Of a stretch of 38,870 nt of DNA, positions 16,631 through 24,478 are shown one piece after another. A program made the translations under genes and the position numbers. This stretch comes from Lutispora sp. (GTDB lineage Bacteria > Bacillota > Clostridia > Lutisporales > Lutisporaceae). The stretch is taken from the NCBI GenBank assembly GCA_028709965.1, contig JAQUTA010000010.1:1-38870 (forward strand), read 5' to 3'. The number at the start of each line of letters is the position of its first letter. The stretch's first letter is position 1. The notes under the pieces were generated by a model, which saw nothing but the letters and a program-made list of their open reading frames with translations, was not told where the DNA came from and made no database searches.

Positions 16631-19588
16631 ATGGCTGAAGTAAACCGTCAAAAGCCGGAACCGATGAATGTGCTCCCTAAGCCTCAAAATACAAGAGTTG
16701 AATTGAAAAAGCATAAAACTGCCTTTTCAAACACATATCTTAACCCTAATGGGTCATTTACCATAGAGGTATCAAACAGACCGGTCAACTATAAAAACAG
16801 AGCGAGAAACTGGAGAAGGATTGAAAATGAAATAGTACCATCTGACACAGCTCCCTACGAATACCAGAATAAAGCGAACGCCTTCAAGGTGCGCTTCGGT
16901 AAGAACAAAGAATCCAGACCGATTATGAACATAAACTTTATGAAAAATCGTTGGATAAACGTATCTCCCGCTGAAGGAGAGGTGCAATCAGAAGCATCAA
17001 ATAAATCTACAGTAACATACAGCGATATAAACAGAGGCATAGAATATAAATATACAATAGCAGGAGATACAATAAAAGAAGAAATAATATTATCAAGATA
17101 TCCGGATAAAAATACATTCCCTTTTAATATCGAATCCAACGGAATAAGCTTTGAAAAAGACGAAGAAGGTAATATAGCTGCAAAGGACAAAAATACAGGG
17201 AATGTCCTTTTTTATTTTAACAAACCCTTTGCACAAGATGCAAAAGGTGTGACTCTGCTAAGCACTAATATGAATCTAACAGACAGCCAATTGATTCTTA
17301 CCATAAATGATAACTGGCTCAAAAATGCAGCATACCCTGTGATAATTGACCCTACTATCGCGATTACCATCACTGTACCCGACATAAGCGGAGCAGAGGA
17401 CACATATATATCGAGCCAAAATCCGGACACGAATTATTACAAATCAAACTACCTTCATGCCGGTAATCTCTCCGGATATGGAACTCTTCGTTCATTAGTC
17501 AAGTTTAAATACCTTCCCTCACTGCCTGCCGGGGCAAAAATTACAAAGGCGTATCTAAAGCTATTCATGTATTTGGGCAGCACCGGAGGCACATCCATCA
17601 ATCTATACAGGCTTACATCCCAATGGAATGAAGCTGATACAAAATGGAGCAATGCTCCTACATATCAAAGTGACGCAATTCTTACAAGCTTTTCATCAGC
17701 TCCTAATTCACTATGGAGTATGGATATCACTTCCTTGGTGCAAAGCTGGTACTTAGGGCAGAACCCAAACTATGGAATAATGGTCACTGCCGCATATGAG
17801 TCGAATCCCAAGCTGAGCTTCTTTTCCTCCAATGCTGTGGGAAGTCCAAATCCAAGCATAACCATAGATTATGAGGTAGATGCATTAGGTACAGAAACTA
17901 ATATGGGATTTCACGGCAATGTAAATGTGCATAACGGTAATTTGGTGCTGTCAGCCACTGATGTTACTCTGCCCGGAAGAGGCATATCCATAACAGTATC
18001 CAGGACATACAACTTGCGCTCCGAAGAATCCAAGCTCATAGGCTATAGATGGAGACTTAATCTGGAGATGAATATAAATTATGCTTCAGATGAAGGAATA
18101 ATAAGATTTACAGACAGTGATGGCACCATAATATACTTTACAAAAAGTGCAGACGGCAAATACAAGGCATCTCCGGGAATATACCTGACCCTTTACAAGG
18201 AAGGCGGCCAGTTTGTAATAAAAGAAAAATCCGGAGTAAAATATTACTTTACGGCTTCCGGAAAGCTGGACAAGATAGTAGATACAAACAATAATACGAC
18301 AGATATTCTATATAACACGGACGGAAATATAGGGTGGGTTGTGGATCCTTCAGGGAGAGAAATAATATTCAACTATTCAGCCGGTAAAATATCAAATATA
18401 ACCGGTGCTGACATTCCTACAGTAGAATACACCTATGAGAATAACATGCTGAAAAACATGAAAAAGAAAAACGCCTCAGGCACGGTATTGGATGAAATAA
18501 CCTATAGCTATGATATATGGAACAATCTTGTTAATATATTGGATGATCTGATGCACACCACTACCCTGGAATATTCCTATACAACAGATTTAGAAAGAAG
18601 AGTATCCAAGGTAAAAAAGCAGCTCACCATAGATGGCTTGACAAAGGATCTGGAAACCAGTTACACCTACCAAAGGACTACAGATGGCATAATCACTACC
18701 GTTACCGACCCGCAGAATAATATAACGGAGTATATGACAAACAACATGGGCAATGTGGTAAAACTAACCCAGGGTAAAGGCACCAAGAACATAATTACTC
18801 AGTTTGATTGGGATGAAGAGAATAATCTGGTTCAAGTTATTGCTCCTAAAGGCAGCATTGCAGGGAATGAAGGCAAATATAAAACAGTAATTCATCATAC
18901 CGGAAAGGGGAATATTGATACTATAACCAACCCCGCCGGCAGCAAGCTTCTCTTAAATTATGAAAACATGCTTGATCCGGACAATATAATCGATCAAGCA
19001 GCAAGACCCAATAAAATAACCTATGATCCGGCTAATAGAAATGTATTGGCATCCTCTGATCCACTTTATTCAACCAGCGTCTATGACTATGACTCCTATG
19101 GAAATATAATATCACAGACAAATCCTATAGGTATGGGGGGCAATATGCTGTCAAACTCAGGTTTTGAAATATGGGACGGCGGCTTGCCTGCTTATTGGAC
19201 TAAGGAAACAACTTTAGGAACTATATCAAAGGATGCATCATATAAAGCAAATGGTGAAGCTTCATTAAAGATATCCTCCCCCGGAGGAGGCTCAGTGATA
19301 ATCAAAAGTGCTCTCATACCTATCACCGAATCCTTTAAATATAATGTGAGCTGGTATATTAAAACTGAAAGCATTGGGTCAACCTATGGCGGAGCTGATG
19401 TAGATATCCATTGGTTCAATTCAAGCCAGCAGCAAATTCTGGTCAATACAAGGCTTTCAGCAACCATTGGGACTACGGGAGGCTTTATCAGAAAAGGTGC
19501 AAGAGTCAATGCTCCTATTGGAGCTGCATATGCAAGTGTATATATAGTCCTCTACGATGCAGGTACTGCATGGTATGACAATATGTAG
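16631..19588 (+). CDS. RHS/YD-repeat protein, 5' part up to an in-frame TAG
   Basis: 985 residues before the stop. The start is ATG 16631 with AAGGAG 9 bases upstream; no signal peptide is visible. In order: a beta-rich N-terminal region (1-250), a DNRLRE-type domain (about 255-413; EDTYISSQNPDTNYY, then WNEADTKWSNAPTY), a domain of the kind that precedes RHS repeats (NVNVHNGNLVLSATDVTLPG), YD repeats (about 550-830), and a carbohydrate-binding-like jelly-roll module (about 837-985; NSGFEIWDGGLPAYW to AWYDNM). The TAG (19586-19588) falls at the module end where relatives usually have a polar residue, and the same frame continues for 1,126 codons. RHS proteins are giant shells that often carry a C-terminal toxin. 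Confidence 0.85.
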   Translation: MAEVNRQKPEPMNVLPKPQNTRVELKKHKTAFSNTYLNPNGSFTIEVSNRPVNYKNRARNWRRIENEIVPSDTAPYEYQNKANAFKVRFGKNKESRPIMNINFMKNRWINVSPAEGEVQSEASNKSTVTYSDINRGIEYKYTIAGDTIKEEIILSRYPDKNTFPFNIESNGISFEKDEEGNIAAKDKNTGNVLFYFNKPFAQDAKGVTLLSTNMNLTDSQLILTINDNWLKNAAYPVIIDPTIAITITVPDISGAEDTYISSQNPDTNYYKSNYLHAGNLSGYGTLRSLVKFKYLPSLPAGAKITKAYLKLFMYLGSTGGTSINLYRLTSQWNEADTKWSNAPTYQSDAILTSFSSAPNSLWSMDITSLVQSWYLGQNPNYGIMVTAAYESNPKLSFFSSNAVGSPNPSITIDYEVDALGTETNMGFHGNVNVHNGNLVLSATDVTLPGRGISITVSRTYNLRSEESKLIGYRWRLNLEMNINYASDEGIIRFTDSDGTIIYFTKSADGKYKASPGIYLTLYKEGGQFVIKEKSGVKYYFTASGKLDKIVDTNNNTTDILYNTDGNIGWVVDPSGREIIFNYSAGKISNITGADIPTVEYTYENNMLKNMKKKNASGTVLDEITYSYDIWNNLVNILDDLMHTTTLEYSYTTDLERRVSKVKKQLTIDGLTKDLETSYTYQRTTDGIITTVTDPQNNITEYMTNNMGNVVKLTQGKGTKNIITQFDWDEENNLVQVIAPKGSIAGNEGKYKTVIHHTGKGNIDTITNPAGSKLLLNYENMLDPDNIIDQAARPNKITYDPANRNVLASSDPLYSTSVYDYDSYGNIISQTNPIGMGGNMLSNSGFEIWDGGLPAYWTKETTLGTISKDASYKANGEASLKISSPGGGSVIIKSALIPITESFKYNVSWYIKTESIGSTYGGADVDIHWFNSSQQQILVNTRLSATIGTTGGFIRKGARVNAPIGAAYASVYIVLYDAGTAWYDNM

Positions 19589-22500
19589 TTTGAAATAGGC
19601 TCAGTTATAAATCAATACAACCTTTTAGGAAACCCGGGCTTTGAGGTGGATAATGATGAAGATGATATCCCGGATGGATGGACTCAAAATGCTTCCATAG
19701 AAGCTAGAGACGGGCTTGATGCCAACTACTCCCACAGCGGAAATAGATCATACCTAATGTATGGCAATGCCAATAACAAACTTTTGTACCAGCAGATAGA
19801 CATTTCCGGTGATGCGGGAGTCCCTATCCACTTCTCAGGCTGGTCCCGATCTGAAGGCGCGACATTTGGCCGAGGATATTATGAGTTGAATCTTCAATTT
19901 AACTACGAGGATAAAACCTATGACTGGATCACTGCCCCCTTTACAAACAATAACCTTACATGGGTTTATGCAGAGAATGTTGGGGTATCCAAAAAGAAAT
20001 TCACCAGCGTAACACTATTTTTAAAGGTAGAAAATCAAACAGGACAAATGTGGTTTGATGATGTATCCTTAAGGCTTGCAGGTGCACCAAATGCAGTGAT
20101 GAGCGATTACAACATAGCCGAAAACGGAAACTTTAAATACAACCGGGAAGGCGGGATAATGCCTGACAGCTGGATGTCCTTTAAAAGCACAGTTCCGGGT
20201 ACTTACGACATAGCATATATCTCCGGTACCGGTGCTGACGGAGCCTTTAGCGGAAGCAAGATGATAAGGATATCCAATATCCCTGATTGGGCGACAGTAG
20301 CAAATAAGGTAATTGAGACTATAAAGCCCAATATGGAATACACCATAAGTGCAGTAATAAAGACAAAGGATGTAACAGGAAGCGGAGCAGTAGCCAAATT
20401 TGACATACTTGACTCCTCAGGTGTATATCTAGGACAAAAATTATCTAAACCCCTAACAGGGACAAAGGATTGGACCAGAGTCACAGTATCCATATCTGAG
20501 GCAGAAGCCAAAGCAATAGCTCCTGCTGCTGCAAAGCTTAGAATAGCTATAGGCGTAGTATCGCAAACAAGCGGTACTATGTACTTTGATGCTGTGAGGA
20601 TGTTTGAAGGAAATGTAGAGACCAAATATGTTTATGATGCTAATGGAAACTATATAACATCAATAACGGATCAGCTCAAAAACACTACAACCTATGCAAA
20701 TGACAGCAGGGGAAATATAACAGAGATCAAAGACCCTAAGAATAACATATATACATCTGTCTATGACGATATGGATAGAATAATAAGATTCGATAACCCC
20801 AGAGGACTAAAGACCCGCTTTTACTATGATAAAAACGGAAACATGTGGCAGATAGATAATTATAATAGCATAGACCAATTCATGAATACAACTATGTCGG
20901 TACAATATAACGAGCTGGATCTGCCTAAGAAGATATCCGATTCCCATTGGAGAGAGACAACGCTGGAATATAACCTTGGCGGAAATCTAAAGGATGTCTC
21001 CTACCCTAATGGCAAAGGAGTACACTTTGTATATGACGAGATCAATAGAGTTTCTGAAATAAACTATACTAATGATACTACAAAATGGAATTTTACTTAT
21101 GATGAAAACAGCAATATCAAGACAATAACCAAAAATAATATGCAGACCACGAGCTATGACTATGACAATTTAGATCGTGTCGTAAAGGTTACCCATCCTC
21201 CTGTCAATTATGTTTCAAATACCATGGAATATGTATATAATCTGGTAGGTCAAATATTAAATGTTAAAAACTCCATACTTCCTACAGCTGATCAGCTTAC
21301 CAGATTCGAATATGACCAGGCGGGAAACAATGTTGATATTATTGCGCCCAATAGCACTGCCGCTTCATTCATGTATGATGAACAGTGGAGACTCAAGAAA
21401 TCATATGTAGCAGGAACCGGGATGTATTTTGTAAGCTATAGGGATTATAACCAAGAGGATAGACTTATAAGGCTTAGGACGGAAAATTCCAGCGGTGCCG
21501 TAGTGGCAGATTACAGCTACGAGTATGATGTAAACGGCAACAGAAGCAAAGAGATTAATAATCTAATAGGCAAAAGGACAGAATATGTATATGACCAATT
21601 GAACCAGCTGCTGGAAGAAAGCTATTATGACACACTGCAATCTCAGACCCCCAGCAGAAAATATACCTATCAATATGACCTAATGGGAAATATATTGCAA
21701 AAGGCTGTACAAGGCGGAGCAACCGCAACCTATGCCTATAACAATGCCAATGAACTGACCCATAGAAACGGTGCAGCAGTATACAGCTATGACTACAATG
21801 GAAACCTTATAGGCTCCTCTCCCTGGGTTATGACCTATAATGCTCAGAATCAGCTGATAACGGTAAATGACGGTACTAATGATATTGCAAGCTATGAGTA
21901 TAACGGTGAAGGATTAAGAATCAGGAAGGTTACACAGGCAAAAATAGAGAGATACTACTACATCGGCGGCAGACTTACCTATATAACCAATGATGCAAAT
22001 ACATTGAAATATTACTTCACAAGAGATACCAGAGGTAAGCTCCTTCACATGATAGATTATACAGCTGCGACCCCTAAGACCTATTGGTATATCCATGATG
22101 CCCATGATAATGTGATAGGCTTGGCAGACAGCAGCGGATACAGGGTAATAAATTATGAATATGACGCCTGGGGAAATGTATTAAATGCTACAGGAACTGT
22201 AACCTTAGGCAATGGACTCCTTTTAGCCAATGAAAACCCCTTCAGATACTGCGGATACCAATTTGACACTGAAACAGGCTGGTATTATTTGAAGAGTAGA
22301 TACTATGCTCCAAGCATAGCAAGGTTTTTGACAAGGGATGTTATGCTAAATTTGAACAGGTATAGCTATGCTGCAAATAACCCGGTGACGAATTTTGACC
22401 CGGATGGATTTAGAGTTATGATGATGGATGATGGGGGAAGTAGCAGAATTGAAATTCAAGTTTCAACATTTAATGAAATTCTATCAACTGCATTTAATAA

Positions 22501-22969
22501 AGGTGTACTAGGCTTTTCTGCTAAAGCTGGTAAAGATGCATTGCTTGGTTATTCAGATACAATAATAGTAGATAATTATATAAAAAATCTTAAGGATTGG
22601 AAAATTGTTAAGGAAATAGTTCCCTTAACAAGAACAAAATTTGTAGGTGCACCTATCGGTCCTGAATTATTAAGCTTTCCTCCCATAAAGTCAGTAAAGT
22701 TTATTAAGGGAGCTGCAAAATATGCTGGACCAATAGCTGTTACAGTATTTGGAGTGGATGTAATCAAAGATTTTATTAAATATCAAGGCACTGAGCAATG
22801 GATTGCAGCGGGTTTGACAACTACTGGTTTTTTGGCGACTTTAAGCTTTGGAGCTGCTATAGCATTTGTTGCGCCAGCTGGGGTGGCACTAGCAATTGGA
22901 GCTATTGCAGGAGTTGGCATAGGAGCAGCTGTAGAAGCTACTAAAGTAAAAACATTAGGAAACGATTAA
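19589..22969 (+). CDS. RHS/YD-repeat protein, 3' part in the same frame (core end and variable tip)
   Basis: Continues the upstream frame after the TAG. The first in-frame start is a GTG at 19646 with no convincing ribosome site, so independent translation is doubtful. It has two more jelly-roll modules (ending WFDDVSLRL and YFDAVRMFEG), then some 500 residues of YD repeats (YDYDNLDRVVKVTHP type), then the RHS core end (RYCGYQFDTETGWYYLKSRY, ARFLTRDVM, NPVTNFDPDG). After DPDG comes an unrelated 186-residue tip (22409-22966). Together the two parts would be about 2,112 codons. Either a recent nonsense mutation or a sequence error at one base explains the split. Confidence 0.8.
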   Translation, partial: FEIGSVINQYNLLGNPGFEVDNDEDDIPDGWTQNASIEARDGLDANYSHSGNRSYLMYGNANNKLLYQQIDISGDAGVPIHFSGWSRSEGATFGRGYYELNLQFNYEDKTYDWITAPFTNNNLTWVYAENVGVSKKKFTSVTLFLKVENQTGQMWFDDVSLRLAGAPNAVMSDYNIAENGNFKYNREGGIMPDSWMSFKSTVPGTYDIAYISGTGADGAFSGSKMIRISNIPDWATVANKVIETIKPNMEYTISAVIKTKDVTGSGAVAKFDILDSSGVYLGQKLSKPLTGTKDWTRVTVSISEAEAKAIAPAAAKLRIAIGVVSQTSGTMYFDAVRMFEGNVETKYVYDANGNYITSITDQLKNTTTYANDSRGNITEIKDPKNNIYTSVYDDMDRIIRFDNPRGLKTRFYYDKNGNMWQIDNYNSIDQFMNTTMSVQYNELDLPKKISDSHWRETTLEYNLGGNLKDVSYPNGKGVHFVYDEINRVSEINYTNDTTKWNFTYDENSNIKTITKNNMQTTSYDYDNLDRVVKVTHPPVNYVSNTMEYVYNLVGQILNVKNSILPTADQLTRFEYDQAGNNVDIIAPNSTAASFMYDEQWRLKKSYVAGTGMYFVSYRDYNQEDRLIRLRTENSSGAVVADYSYEYDVNGNRSKEINNLIGKRTEYVYDQLNQLLEESYYDTLQSQTPSRKYTYQYDLMGNILQKAVQGGATATYAYNNANELTHRNGAAVYSYDYNGNLIGSSPWVMTYNAQNQLITVNDGTNDIASYEYNGEGLRIRKVTQAKIERYYYIGGRLTYITNDANTLKYYFTRDTRGKLLHMIDYTAATPKTYWYIHDAHDNVIGLADSSGYRVINYEYDAWGNVLNATGTVTLGNGLLLANENPFRYCGYQFDTETGWYYLKSRYYAPSIARFLTRDVMLNLNRYSYAANNPVTNFDPDGFRVMMMDDGGSSRIEIQVSTFNEILSTAFNKGVLGFSAKAGKDALLGYSDTIIVDNYIKNLKDWKIVKEIVPLTRTKFVGAPIGPELLSFPPIKSVKFIKGAAKYAGPIAVTVFGVDVIKDFIKYQGTEQWIAAGLTTTGFLATLSFGAAIAFVAPAGVALAIGAIAGVGIGAAVEATKVKTLGND
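22409..22966 (+). other. Variable C-terminal tip of the RHS protein, candidate membrane-active toxin
   Basis: 186 residues after the DPDG core boundary, where polymorphic RHS toxins switch to their effector domain. The tip differs in style from the core: it is AT-rich, and its last third is hydrophobic and glycine/alanine-rich (GFLATLSFGAAIAFVAPAG, then VALAIGAIAGVGIGAA), with an earlier apolar stretch (KYAGPIAVTVFGVDVI). No nuclease motif is visible. I infer a membrane-inserting or pore-forming domain; this is not proven. Confidence 0.5.
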
Positions 22970-23002
22970 TCATTTTCAAAATAACTTAGGAGGAAATGCG
23001 TC

Positions 23003-23398
23003 ATGTCTTTAAGTTTCTTACCTACACCAATCTATATAGCTTTTGTTGCCTTTTTAACTATCGTGATATATTATTATGTATTTACGATATATGGCAAAGA
23101 AAAGAAGTTGTTGGTTTTGGGGTATGGTTTATTTGGCTTAGCAGGTTTTCCCATTATAATGAATAAAATAACCGCAGAGTATTTTAATGAATATAAGGGG
23201 CTTTTTCGTATTCCAAACGTTTTAATGGGGGTTATGGCGACAATTGGAGCACTGTTAATTCTTATCTGTTCATGGAATAAGGTAAAAGATGATGCAGAAA
23301 AGAAGAGAGGTTATATTCTAGCTATCTCTTTGCTATTTCTTTCAGTATTAATGTTTTGTTTCTTGCTTATTATAATAAAATACAAATTGCATAAGTAG
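23003..23398 (+). CDS. Small multi-pass membrane protein, candidate immunity to the RHS tip
   Basis: 131 residues, unknown family. Four hydrophobic segments lie at about residues 6-27, 36-53, 73-92 and 103-126, with a charged loop (KVKDDAEKKRG). The start is ATG 23003, with AGGAGG 9 bases upstream. It lies 33 bases after the RHS stop and is followed by a terminator, so it shares the transcript. Position and membrane nature fit an immunity protein to a membrane-active tip, by analogy with polymorphic toxin loci. Sequence alone does not prove it. Confidence 0.7.
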   Translation: MSLSFLPTPIYIAFVAFLTIVIYYYVFTIYGKEKKLLVLGYGLFGLAGFPIIMNKITAEYFNEYKGLFRIPNVLMGVMATIGALLILICSWNKVKDDAEKKRGYILAISLLFLSVLMFCFLLIIIKYKLHK

Positions 23399-23411
23399 TA
23401 GTTTGATTCAT

Positions 23412-23446
23412 AAGCCAATAGATGAAGATACTCTATTGGCTTTTTT
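23412..23446 (+). terminator. Terminator after the RHS tip/immunity genes
   Basis: AAGCCAATAGA (23412-23422) pairs with TCTATTGGCTT (23432-23442), followed by a T run to 23446. It is a classic intrinsic terminator 13 bases past the membrane-protein stop. Confidence 0.88.
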
Positions 23447-23484
23447 AAAGCAATGATAAGATAATAATAGAACAAACGATACTA

Positions 23485-23790
23485 AATCAGCTCATAACAG
23501 TAAATGACGGTACTAATGATATTGCAAGCTATGAGTATAACGGAGAAGGGTTAAGAACCAGGAAGGTTACACAGGCAAAAATAGAGAGATACTATTATAT
23601 TGGCGGCAGGCTTGCCTATATAACCAATGATGCAAATGGATTGAAATATTACTTCACCAGAGACAGTAGAGGAAAGTTCCTCCACATGATAGATTACACA
23701 GCTGCGACCCCTAAGACCTATTGGTACATCCATGACGCTCATGATAATGTCTTAGGCTTGGCAGACAGCAGCGGATACAGGGTAGTATAA
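23485..23790 (+). pseudogene. Direct broken copy of the RHS core
   Basis: About 300 bases nearly identical to 21848-22149 of the main gene, same strand: it encodes NQLITVNDGTNDIASYEYNG in part, ERYYYIGGRLAYITNDANGL, and ends GYRVV followed by a stop. The first bases (QLITVNDG) are partly altered. No start, no core end, no tip. It breaks at the same codon as the inverted copy at 16317. Confidence 0.85.
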
Positions 23791-23858
23791 GTGAATTTAT
23801 CGAAAATATGAGTTCGTATTTACAGAGATTATTTCACACTCTCTATTTACACACCAAG

Positions 23859-23893
23859 CCTTATAGGCTCCTCTCCTTGGGTTATGACATATT
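23859..23893 (+). pseudogene. Short scrap of RHS core (GSSPWVM segment)
   Basis: About 35 bases match 21805-21839 of the main gene (LIGSSPWVMTY) with two or three changes. In the intact gene this piece lies before the segment copied at 23485, here it lies after it, so the remains are rearranged. The rest of 23399-23936 holds only terminators and no gene. Confidence 0.7.
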
Positions 23894-23902
23894 ATCCTAC
23901 AT

Positions 23903-23937
23903 AAAATAAGTTACGTGATTAACACGTAACTTATTTT
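23903..23937. terminator. Bidirectional terminator, 15-bp perfect stem
   Basis: AAAATAAGTTACGTG (23903-23917), loop ATTAA, CACGTAACTTATTTT (23923-23937), then a T-rich stretch on the plus strand. It ends the RHS remnant region and also the leftward small genes, whose stop touches the stem. Confidence 0.88.
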
Positions 23938-24092
23938 CATTTTTCTTCACTTATATCTTCCAGTTCTTTAACCTTGCTTTTTTGTCTTTCAGAACTCACC
24001 CAGTTATGGAAAGTCGATACGAATTCACCATAGAGGCTTACATCTGCCAGTTCATCTTCCATCTTTCCAAAATCTGTTTTTTTGTTTTTCAT
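23937..24092 (-). CDS. Small hypothetical protein, 51 residues
   Basis: MKNKKTDFGKMEDELADVSL at the start and VKELEDISEEK at the end; highly charged and helical-looking with one FHNWVSSERQK segment, no membrane helix and no motif I recognise. ATG 24092 is preceded by GGAGG with 7-base spacing, and the gene is 20 bases downstream of the 77-residue gene, so the two form an operon. The stop overlaps the terminator. The good RBS and operon position support it as real. Confidence 0.7.
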   Translation of the reverse strand: MKNKKTDFGKMEDELADVSLYGEFVSTFHNWVSSERQKSKVKELEDISEEK

Positions 24093-24112
24093 CCTAATGC
24101 CTCCATTGAAGT

Positions 24113-24346
24113 TTATCTCTTTCTTGCGACAATATAATAATCATTCCCATCATGCCCTCCCTTAGCAGACCACTGATAGCCTCCCTTATCAAGTACTGAG
24201 AATATGCCTTCAGCTCTAAAAGAATCTTGACTATTCATTTGTATTACCAATTCTTCCCCTGTTCCAATGTCCTTGATTCTTTCAACCACTTTTCTGACAT
24301 CGTTTAATCCCAAAGGATGCTCCAGCGACATTCTTCTTTGAATCAT
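24113..24346 (-). CDS. Small hypothetical protein, 77 residues
   Basis: An alpha/beta-looking protein: DVRKVVERIKDIGTGEELVI, then SFRAEGIFSVLDKGGYQW and a C-terminal NDYYIVARKR. The layout (helix, strand, helix, strand ending YIVARK) recalls small TusA/SirA-like folds, but the CPxP motif of TusA is absent, so I do not assign a function. ATG 24346 has GGAGG 7 bases upstream. It is followed at 20 bases by the 51-residue gene and lies downstream of the EF-G-like gene, separated by a strong terminator. Confidence 0.75.
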   Translation of the reverse strand: MIQRRMSLEHPLGLNDVRKVVERIKDIGTGEELVIQMNSQDSFRAEGIFSVLDKGGYQWSAKGGHDGNDYYIVARKR

Positions 24347-24427
24347 TTAACGACCTCCTATGACATGATGGATATTTATAATTGTTATTACTAGTTTATG
24401 AAATGATAGAATTAATATGCCGCCAAA

Positions 24428-24460
24428 AAAATACGGCAAAACCATATTTTGCCGTATTTT
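24428..24460 (-). terminator. Terminator of the EF-G-like gene
   Basis: Perfect 14-bp stem AAAATACGGCAAAA (24428-24441) / TTTTGCCGTATTTT (24447-24460), loop of 5. On the minus strand it ends in a run of T, 18 bases after the stop codon. Confidence 0.9.
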
Positions 24461-24478
24461 GACTATTATTAAATTCTA

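Noticed and set aside
19586-19588. TAG as a pyrrolysine codon
   Set aside because: The stop falls at the end of a jelly-roll module where Gln (CAG) or a similar residue fits, not in a known Pyl protein, and no Pyl tRNA or synthetase gene is in the window. Nonsense mutation or base error is simpler.
20203-20625. Minus-strand frame of 140 codons inside the RHS gene
   Set aside because: Antisense to jelly-roll modules, with no ribosome site and no domain.
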